Positions 1 through 4,793 of a stretch of DNA of 5,141 nt are shown piece by piece (position 1 is the first letter of the stretch; each line of letters begins with the position of its first letter). The notes beneath the pieces are model-generated. The model did no database searches. It worked only from the letters and a program-made list of their open reading frames with translations, and was not told the origin of the DNA. Position numbers and translations under genes: made by a program. Source of the DNA: Actinomycetota bacterium. GTDB lineage: Bacteria > Actinomycetota > Actinomycetes > UBA12327. The stretch spans positions 1-5,141 of the forward strand of contig DPWC01000228.1 in assembly GCA_003529305.1 (NCBI GenBank). The letters are read 5' to 3'.

Positions 1-25
1 GCGGATTCCCCAAAGCATCGATCAT
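1..25 (-). CDS. dprE2: Start of dprE2 (decaprenylphosphoryl-2-keto-ribose reductase), truncated by window edge
   Basis: Only the first eight codons are inside the window. Read on the minus strand from the ATG at 25-23 they give M-I-D-A-L-G-N-P. From memory the M. tuberculosis DprE2 (Rv3791) N-terminus is MVLDAVGNPQ, which fits closely. DprE2 is a short-chain dehydrogenase/reductase that uses NADH to reduce the keto intermediate made by DprE1 to decaprenylphosphoryl-arabinose. The start overlaps the dprE1 stop as ATGA (25-22), and an AGGAG ribosome site lies 9 nt upstream, so translational coupling is likely. Identification rests on eight residues plus position directly after dprE1, the normal dprE1-dprE2 order. 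The Rossmann glycine motif would lie outside the window. Confidence 0.8.
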
Positions 26-1401
26 GGCTGCAGTCTCCTGAATTGGTCTGAGACGAAGACCCCGTGGGGGTCCATGTCGTCACGCACGGCGCGCCATTCG
101 GCAAGCCTGGGATACATGGCAGGCAGCCACCGCGGTCGCAGTCGCGAATCCTTGGCCAGATAGATCCGGCCGCCGGCCTGTGCCACCAGCTCATCAAGAT
201 CATCAAGGGTGTCGGCCAAGCCGACGACACCGGTAGGAATGTCCAACGCCAGAGTCCAGCCCGGCATCGGGAACGACAGCGGTGCGGGACTGGCATCGCC
301 GAAGCGCTTGAGGACTCCCAAGAACGATGCTGCACCGATGGCCGAGAGGCGTTCAATGGCGGTGCGAACCACCTCGGCGCCGCTTTCCGGAACGACGAAT
401 TGGTACTGCACAAACCCTGCGGGGCCGTATAGCCGGTTCCAGCCCTGCACGCCATCGAGTGGATGAAAGAAAGTGGCCATCGACTGAATCTCATCGGTCT
501 TTGAACGCGGGGCTTTGCGAAACCATGCCTCATTGAAAGCGGCAACGGAGAACCGATTGAGCAAACCTGAGGGAACAAAGGGCGGAGTGGGAACCTTTCG
601 ACCCGGCTCGTAGGCGAGGGGATCTGCTGCGCGCTCTGCTGGCAGCGCAGAGACAGCAGCAAAGTCGCCCGCGGTGATGACACCGCGCCCAAGCCGTGGG
701 CCCTTGGTGAGGCAGTCAATCCACGCCACCACATAGCGGTGTTGTTGATCCAGTTCAACTTGTCGAGCCATGAGTTCGTCTAAGCCGTCACAGCGTTGGG
801 TTTCCACCAGAAGCGATGAGGAGGGAACCTTTTGCAAAGTAACGCGAGCACGAATGATCACCCCGGTCAATCCCATGCCCCCGACGGTGGCCCAGAACTG
901 ATCCGGTGTGCTCTCTGGCGATAGTGTGCGCACCGTGCCGTCACCGGCCACAAGATCCAAGCTGCGCACATGCATGCCGAAGGACCCCACGGCGTGGTGG
1001 TTCTTGCCATGTACATCGGCGGCGATGGCGCCACCAACGGTCACTGCTCGGGTGCCAGGGCTGACGGGAACAAACCAGCCGCGGGGCAAAAACTCGGTGA
1101 TGATCGAATCCACACTGGCGCCGGCATCAACATCGAGAATGCCAGTGTCGGGATCGAAGGAATGGGTGCTGGCCATGTGCTCCATGAGCAGGACCTCGCC
1201 ACCGGCGTTCTGTGCGGAGTCTCCGTAGCTTCGGCCAAGGCCGCGGGCGAGCACCCCGCGGGAGCTGCCTCGGCGTACAACTTCCATGACATCGTCGGGC
1301 TGGGTGACGGCTGTGGTGTAGGCCGACGACGGACTTGTCCGGCCCCAGCCGGTCAGCGTGGTTCGCGAACGAGAGCGTTCACCCGCGCCGCTGACCGTCA
1401 C
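22..1401 (-). CDS. dprE1: Decaprenylphosphoryl-beta-D-ribose 2'-oxidase DprE1
   Basis: FAD-dependent oxidase of 459 residues (M. tuberculosis DprE1 is 461). It oxidises the ribose 2'-OH of decaprenylphosphoryl-ribose to the keto form, the first half of the epimerisation that makes the arabinan donor. The N-terminal FAD-binding domain (about 15-190) has LTGWGRT, GLGRSYGD (54-61), VTVGGAIAADVHGKNHH (120-136) and WATVGGMGLTG (170-180). The C-terminal substrate domain has FFHPLD (311-316), YGPAGFVQYQFVVP (325-338), LKRFG (364-368), APLSFPMPGW (373-382) and YLAKDSR (414-420). By alignment from memory with the M. tuberculosis enzyme, Lys367 and Lys418 are kept as Lys365 and Lys417, but Cys387 is Ala385 and Asn385 is Thr383. 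The start is GTG with a -10-like TAGGGT 6 nt in front and at best a weak AGGG ribosome site, so a leaderless mRNA is likely. It overlaps dprE2 downstream by 4 bp and is divergent from the phosphoribosyltransferase gene. The family assignment is very secure. Confidence 0.97.
   Translation of the reverse strand: MTVSGAGERSRSRTTLTGWGRTSPSSAYTTAVTQPDDVMEVVRRGSSRGVLARGLGRSYGDSAQNAGGEVLLMEHMASTHSFDPDTGILDVDAGASVDSIITEFLPRGWFVPVSPGTRAVTVGGAIAADVHGKNHHAVGSFGMHVRSLDLVAGDGTVRTLSPESTPDQFWATVGGMGLTGVIIRARVTLQKVPSSSLLVETQRCDGLDELMARQVELDQQHRYVVAWIDCLTKGPRLGRGVITAGDFAAVSALPAERAADPLAYEPGRKVPTPPFVPSGLLNRFSVAAFNEAWFRKAPRSKTDEIQSMATFFHPLDGVQGWNRLYGPAGFVQYQFVVPESGAEVVRTAIERLSAIGAASFLGVLKRFGDASPAPLSFPMPGWTLALDIPTGVVGLADTLDDLDELVAQAGGRIYLAKDSRLRPRWLPAMYPRLAEWRAVRDDMDPHGVFVSDQFRRLQP
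35..39 (-). promoter_or_regulatory. Ribosome binding site for dprE2
   Basis: AGGAG on the minus strand lies inside the last codons of dprE1, 9 nt before the ATG at 25-23. It supports this ATG as a true start and reinitiation or coupled translation after the dprE1 stop. Confidence 0.65.
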
Positions 1402-1406
1402 GGCTC

Positions 1407-1412
1407 TACCCT
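1407..1412 (+). promoter_or_regulatory. Possible plus-strand -10 box for the phosphoribosyltransferase gene
   Basis: TACCCT also fits TAnnnT on the plus strand and overlaps the dprE1 -10 box on the other strand almost completely. It would start transcription near 1419 and leave a leader of about 60 nt carrying the ribosome site at 1465-1471. I see no matching -35 box and no better -10 nearer the gene, so this is tentative. Confidence 0.2.
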
Positions 1413-1436
1413 ATGCGCAGCCGCACGATGTGCCGA
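1408..1436 (-). promoter_or_regulatory. Candidate dprE1 promoter, probably giving a leaderless mRNA
   Basis: On the minus strand TAGGGT (1413-1408) fits the actinobacterial -10 form TAnnnT. Six bases (AGAGCC) separate it from the GTG start at 1401, so the expected first transcribed base is the start codon itself. Seventeen bases upstream lies TCGGCA (1436-1431), 4 of 6 matches to TTGACA. The AGGG within the box could instead act as a weak ribosome site, so the leaderless reading is an inference. Confidence 0.45.
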
Positions 1437-1464
1437 GTCACTGCGGACTAGTTGCGATGTGGAG

Positions 1465-1471
1465 AAGGGAG
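1465..1471 (+). promoter_or_regulatory. Ribosome binding site for the phosphoribosyltransferase gene
   Basis: AAGGGAG ends 8 nt before the ATG at 1480. It decides the start: the frame stays open for 510 nt further upstream, but that part lies antisense to dprE1, while the N-terminus from 1480 (LRALRPKQWAKN) is the conserved family start. Confidence 0.75.
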
Positions 1472-1479
1472 CATCAACG

Positions 1480-2346
1480 ATGCCACCCCTATTGCGCGCG
1501 CTGCGGCCGAAGCAGTGGGCCAAGAACGCCCTGGTTATTGCCGCACCGTTCGCTGCTGGACAGCTCTTTACTGGCAGCGTCCTAGTAGCGACATTGAGTG
1601 CCTTCGTGTGCTTTTGCATGGCCGCTAGTGCGGTCTATCTGGTGAACGATGTTCGCGATGCCCCCAAGGATCGACTCCACCCCGACAAGCAACGACGGCC
1701 CATCGCCTCTGGAGCGGTGTCTCCTACGCTGGCAGTGACAGTCGCAGTCGTGCTGGCCGCTGGTGCTCTTGCGTTGGCATGGTTCACCCGCCCCGCATTG
1801 CTCGGGGTACTCGTGGTCTACCTCGGCTTGCAGGTGCTTTATGTCGTGGGTTTGAAAGACATCCCGGTGCTCGATATCGCGGTGGTCGCCAGCGGATTTT
1901 TGTTGCGGGCTCTAGCGGGCGGTGCGGCCACTGGTATCGCGATCAGTGAATGGTTCTTGCTCGTCGCTGGTTTCGGATCACTCTTCGTCGTCGCCGGAAA
2001 GCGCTATGGCGAGTTGGTGACCATGCGCTCTCTAGAGGGGGCAGAAGTCGGCACCACTCGATCAGCACTGACGGCGTATACGCCTGAATACCTGCGGTTC
2101 GTCTGGACAGTCGCCGCGGCCGTCACCGTGATCGTCTATGGGTTGTGGGTCATCACCGTGCCCCGCCAATCCACCACGGCGACCCTGCTGTCGTTGGTGC
2201 CTTTTGCGTTGGCGCTCTTGGAATATGCCCGCACTATTGACACCGGTGGCGGCGGTGAACCGGAAGAGGCCATCCTGCGCAATCCGGTTCTCTTACTTCT
2301 CGGTCTGGCGTGGGTGGCCACGCTGGGTGCCACCTTGTATCGCTGA
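1480..2346 (+). CDS. ubiA: Decaprenyl-phosphate phosphoribosyltransferase (UbiA superfamily, Rv3806c-like)
   Basis: Integral membrane prenyltransferase of 288 residues; the M. tuberculosis homologue Rv3806c has 302. It transfers 5-phosphoribose from phosphoribosyl pyrophosphate to decaprenyl phosphate, the committed step toward decaprenylphosphoryl-ribose and -arabinose. The first Asp-rich motif is NDVRDAPKD (56-64), followed by HPDKQRRPIASG (67-78). Further conserved blocks are YLGLQVLYVVGLK (114-126), SGFLLRALAGG (138-148), SLFVVAGKRYGEL (167-179), YLRFVWT (204-210) and GEPEEAILR (259-267), all closely matching Rv3806c as I recall it. About nine membrane segments can be seen: 17-30, 32-54, 81-102, 105-124, 129-148, 156-172, 208-228, 232-250 and 269-286. 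Divergent from dprE1, so the genes for three steps of one pathway are adjacent. No gene for the phosphatase that removes the 5-phosphate is visible. Ubiquinone- or menaquinone-type UbiA is unlikely given the motifs and context. Confidence 0.93.
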   Translation: MPPLLRALRPKQWAKNALVIAAPFAAGQLFTGSVLVATLSAFVCFCMAASAVYLVNDVRDAPKDRLHPDKQRRPIASGAVSPTLAVTVAVVLAAGALALAWFTRPALLGVLVVYLGLQVLYVVGLKDIPVLDIAVVASGFLLRALAGGAATGIAISEWFLLVAGFGSLFVVAGKRYGELVTMRSLEGAEVGTTRSALTAYTPEYLRFVWTVAAAVTVIVYGLWVITVPRQSTTATLLSLVPFALALLEYARTIDTGGGGEPEEAILRNPVLLLLGLAWVATLGATLYR

Positions 2347-2365
2347 ACCGGGTGCGCGATCTAGT

Positions 2366-2380
2366 GGTCGTTTTCCGACC
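2366..2380. terminator. Weak hairpin between convergent genes
   Basis: GGTCG (2366-2370) and CGACC (2376-2380) form a 5-bp stem around TTTTC, in the 37-bp gap between two converging stop codons (2346 and 2384). The position suits a bidirectional terminator, but the stem is short and has no T tract on either side, so this is only a candidate. Confidence 0.25.
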
Positions 2381-2383
2381 TTG

Positions 2384-3148
2384 TCACGACCTACGACGAG
2401 AGCGTGTCATGGCGACGCCCGCACGCTGCGCGGCAACAGCGATGCGGTAGCGCGCATAGGCCAGTACTCCGGTTCGCACGGAAGTGTTGGTGATGGCAGC
2501 GCGCAGCTGCTCTTCATGGGCCCACTGCTGGTAGGAGAAGGTGCGGAAGCGATACACCAACACAGTGGTGGGCAACGCGGCAAATTGAGCTGTGCGGCGG
2601 GTGCGGTGAAAAAGTTCAAGGTCTTCGAGTCGGGTGTGCGATTCGTTGTAGCCGCCGACCTGCTGAAGCCAGTCGCGGCGCATCATGACGCAGGCATTGC
2701 TGATCGGCATGCGTCCGGCATCGAGGGCACGAGCGATTTCAATGGGGGAAGTTGGCCACCGCAGAGCCCATTGCCGGTGGCCATCGGTGGCTATGAGCTG
2801 CCCGCCCACCGCGGCAATGTCGGGATGTTCATCTAAGTACGCGACTTGCTGTGCGATCCGGTCCGAAAGTGAGGCATCGTCGGCGTCGTTCAGGGCGATG
2901 TACTCGCCGATTGCCAGGGTGAGTGCCTCGTTCAGCGCGGCAGGGCGTCCCCGGTGAGCGCGGATCTCCACGCGCAGCCGTGGATCGGTGATCGCAGCGA
3001 GGGCCGCCACCGTCTCATCGCTTGATCCATCGTCAAGGACTAGCAGTTCGAGATCAGTGAAGGACTGCTGGAGGACTGATTCCACTGCGGCCGCAATAGT
3101 GCTGCGTGCGTTGTAGGCGGTCATCACCACGGTCACCTTGGGGGTCAT
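2384..3148 (-). CDS. Family 2 glycosyltransferase (GT-A fold)
   Basis: Cytoplasmic inverting glycosyltransferase of 254 residues, using a nucleotide-sugar donor. N-terminal GT2 domain: VTVVMTAYNA (5-14), LLVLDDGSSDET (35-46, nucleotide binding, Asp39/Asp40), AALNEAL (70-76), then ALNDADD (85-91) carrying the metal-binding DxD at Asp88-Asp90, and ISNACVMMRRDWLQQVGGYNE (149-169), typical of acceptor-side GT2 sequence. LEDLELFHR (174-182) supplies the ED motif with the likely catalytic base. The last residues are basic (MTRSRRRS), with no transmembrane helix. The ATG start overlaps the upstream GT2 stop as ATGA (3148-3145), so both are probably one coupled two-gene operon. It is only distantly related to the two other GT2s here. 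The sugar and acceptor cannot be predicted. A complete, intact GT2 is near certain. Confidence 0.93.
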   Translation of the reverse strand: MTPKVTVVMTAYNARSTIAAAVESVLQQSFTDLELLVLDDGSSDETVAALAAITDPRLRVEIRAHRGRPAALNEALTLAIGEYIALNDADDASLSDRIAQQVAYLDEHPDIAAVGGQLIATDGHRQWALRWPTSPIEIARALDAGRMPISNACVMMRRDWLQQVGGYNESHTRLEDLELFHRTRRTAQFAALPTTVLVYRFRTFSYQQWAHEEQLRAAITNTSVRTGVLAYARYRIAVAAQRAGVAMTRSRRRS

Positions 3149-3933
3149 CCTTCGCTACCCCGTCGCAGTCGCCACAGGGAATAACCGGCCCGCTTACGAA
3201 GTCGCAGCAGTGATGTGACGAGTCCATCGATGGCCCATGAGCCTCCGAAAGGATCTTGATGCGCTCGACGCATGTGTTGTGCGGCGTCCACGAATGCGCA
3301 CGGATCACCACCGAACGAGACGCCTCCAGCGGCTGCCACGGCCAACCCTTTATTCAAGAATGCGGGTGGATGGATACGAGCGGCCCGCTGCATCCACTCT
3401 TGGTCAGCCTCAATGCCAAATTCTGGATGGAAGGCACCCACCGCATTGACCAGGTCACGGGTGAAGAAGGCGGCCTGATGACCAATGCTCTGCATACCCA
3501 GCCTGAGTTGCTGCGACCGAAAGGGACTTGTCCCGTTGCTGTCGATGACAACACCTTTGTCGTTGACGATGTCCATGCGACCAAAAGCCCAAGGCCAGTG
3601 CCGCGTGTGCTGATCGGCATCAACTTCACTCAATGTGGTGGCGTTGGCAAAGCGATCGCCGGCGTTCATGAACACCACGATCTGGCCTACTGCGCGAGCC
3701 AAACCCTTGTTCATGGCGTCATAGATGCCCTCATCAGGCGCGGATCGGGCGGCAATACGCGCATCAGTGAGTTCGTCGAGCCATGCGACGGTGCCATCGG
3801 TACTGGCCCCGTCGACCACCACCCATTCAAAGTCGCGGCAGTCTTGCTCGGCGACGGATCGCCAGGTGCTCTGCACTCCGGCGAGATTGTTGCGGGTGAT
3901 GGTCACCACGCTGAAACGCGGTGTACCGGACAT
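3145..3933 (-). CDS. WcaE-like family 2 glycosyltransferase, copy A
   Basis: GT2 of 262 residues resembling E. coli WcaE and the WfgS-like subgroup. Conserved blocks: FSVVTITRNN (7-16), FEWVVVDGASTDGTV (35-49), DEGIYDAMNKG (67-77), VVFMNAGDRF (86-95, in place of a strict DxD, like the NSGD of WcaE), IGHQAAFF (150-157), EADQEWMQRAA (175-185, likely catalytic-base region) and GGVSF (203-207, compare GGVS in WcaE). The C-terminal tail is Arg/Lys rich (LLRLRKRAGYSLWRLRRG), possibly binding membrane peripherally. The ATG at 3933 is supported by gapless alignment to copy B and by TACATT 6 nt upstream; there is no useful ribosome site. First gene of a two-gene minus-strand operon, its stop overlapping the next ATG by 4 bp. 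Paralogue of the head-to-head gene at 3995-4777. The linkage made is unknown; the surface-polysaccharide role is inferred from family and neighbours. Confidence 0.93.
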   Translation of the reverse strand: MSGTPRFSVVTITRNNLAGVQSTWRSVAEQDCRDFEWVVVDGASTDGTVAWLDELTDARIAARSAPDEGIYDAMNKGLARAVGQIVVFMNAGDRFANATTLSEVDADQHTRHWPWAFGRMDIVNDKGVVIDSNGTSPFRSQQLRLGMQSIGHQAAFFTRDLVNAVGAFHPEFGIEADQEWMQRAARIHPPAFLNKGLAVAAAGGVSFGGDPCAFVDAAQHMRRAHQDPFGGSWAIDGLVTSLLRLRKRAGYSLWRLRRGSEG

Positions 3934-3939
3934 GCCACC

Positions 3940-3945
3940 AATGTA
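3940..3945 (-). promoter_or_regulatory. Candidate -10 box for GT2 copy A, leaderless geometry
   Basis: TACATT on the minus strand fits TAnnnT and is followed by six bases (GGTGGC) and the ATG at 3933. Transcription would begin at the start codon. No convincing -35 box is visible 16-19 nt upstream, and the only purine-rich stretch (GGTGG) is too close to the ATG to act as a ribosome site. Confidence 0.45.
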
Positions 3946-3949
3946 GGCC

Positions 3950-3963
3950 GTTGGGGGACCAAC
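3950..3963. repeat. Short inverted repeat between the two divergent GT2 promoters
   Basis: GTTGG-GGGA-CCAAC is a perfect 5-bp palindromic arm pair around a 4-nt centre. It lies upstream of both candidate -10 boxes, 4 bp from the minus-strand one and 19 bp from the plus-strand one. It could be an operator for a regulator of both genes, but an arm of five bases can arise by chance. Confidence 0.25.
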
Positions 3964-3982
3964 TGAGGAGTAGGTGTGGGCT

Positions 3983-3988
3983 TAGCCT
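3983..3988 (+). promoter_or_regulatory. Candidate -10 box for GT2 copy B, leaderless geometry
   Basis: TAGCCT fits TAnnnT and is separated by six bases (GTGGGT) from the GTG at 3995. This favours 3995 over the earlier in-frame GTG at 3989, which would lie directly against the box. The GAGGAG at 3965-3970 is too far from either codon to be a ribosome site. No clear -35 box is seen. Confidence 0.45.
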
Positions 3989-3994
3989 GTGGGT

Positions 3995-4777
3995 GTGAGC
4001 AGTAGTCCGCGCTTCAGTGTCATCACGATCTGCTTCAACAATCTGTCAGGGTTGCGTGACACTTGGGCATCGGTTCAGGAACAGAGCTTCACGGATTTCG
4101 AGTGGGTCGTGGTAGACGGGGCCAGTACCGATGGCACGGTCCAATGGCTGCAATCACAAGATGACCCCCGGATTCGCTGGCAGTCCGCCGCGGATGAGGG
4201 CATCTATGACGCCATGAACAAGGGCATCACACGCTCTACGGGCGACATTGCGGTCTTCATGAATGCCGCCGATCGCTTTTCCACCGCTCAGGTTCTTGCG
4301 ATTGTTGATGCGGATCAACGCGATCGTCACTGGGCGTGGGCGTATGGCGTAATGCGCTATGTGCGTCCTGACGGTTCGGTGGAGGGAATCCACTTCACGC
4401 CGTCCTTCTCTATAAATGACCTTCGACTAGGTCTGCGGTTCATTGGGCATCAGTCGGCGTTTTTTGGTCGCGAGATCCTCCAGGCAGTTGAGGCCTACAA
4501 GCCGGAATACGGTTTCGCTGCTGATCAGGAGTTCATGTACCGCGCGGCAATGATCGAGCCGCCCGCAGCGATCCCACACATGCTGGGCGATTTTCTTCTC
4601 GGGGGCGTCTCCAAGGATGTCCCTGCTGACTACTTCGTCAAAGTGGCGCGCACGATGCGACGCGATCAGCACACGCAGGTAGCCGGTAACGATGCTGTTG
4701 ATGCGGCGGTAACCGGCGCCCTGAGGGCTGGCGCATGGGCGAGGAAATGGGGTCGTCAGTTGCTGCGCCGAGGGTGA
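3995..4777 (+). CDS. WcaE-like family 2 glycosyltransferase, copy B
   Basis: GT2 of 260 residues, paralogue of copy A. From this GTG the two align without a gap for about 230 residues (MSSSPRFSV against MSGTPRFSV), with 124 of 230 identical by hand count, which together with the -10 spacing is why 3995 was chosen over the GTG at 3989. Blocks: FSVITICFNN (7-16), FEWVVVDGASTDGTV (35-49), DEGIYDAMNKG (67-77), AVFMNAADRF (86-95; Ala where copy A has Gly, so the usual DxD is reduced to one Asp), FIGHQSAFF (149-157), FAADQEFMYRAA (174-185) and GGVSK (203-207). The C-terminus is basic (WARKWGRQLLRRG). It would transfer a sugar from a nucleotide donor to a lipid-linked or growing glycan in the cytoplasm; donor and acceptor are unknown. 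Divergence is highest at 121-140 and after 190, which could mean different acceptors. Confidence 0.93.
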   Translation: MSSSPRFSVITICFNNLSGLRDTWASVQEQSFTDFEWVVVDGASTDGTVQWLQSQDDPRIRWQSAADEGIYDAMNKGITRSTGDIAVFMNAADRFSTAQVLAIVDADQRDRHWAWAYGVMRYVRPDGSVEGIHFTPSFSINDLRLGLRFIGHQSAFFGREILQAVEAYKPEYGFAADQEFMYRAAMIEPPAAIPHMLGDFLLGGVSKDVPADYFVKVARTMRRDQHTQVAGNDAVDAAVTGALRAGAWARKWGRQLLRRG

Positions 4778-4793
4778 GAGCTTTGACGCAGTC

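Noticed and set aside
970..1479. Open 510-nt extension upstream of the phosphoribosyltransferase in the same frame
   Set aside because: It is antisense to dprE1, encodes no recognisable domain, and the ribosome site plus conserved N-terminus place the start at 1480.
2138..2836. Plus-strand frame of 232 codons
   Set aside because: It runs out of frame through the end of the phosphoribosyltransferase and antisense to the GT2 gene at 2384-3148, with no family resemblance; long shadow frames are common in GC-rich DNA.
3256..3966. Plus-strand frame of 236 codons antisense to GT2 copy A
   Set aside because: The opposite strand encodes a full GT2 with all motifs and a paralogue next door; the plus-strand product has no recognisable motif.
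4763..4791. Possible terminator hairpin CTGCG/CGCAG at the end of GT2 copy B
   Set aside because: Only a 5-bp stem around a 19-nt loop, partly inside the coding sequence, with no T tract; not convincing.
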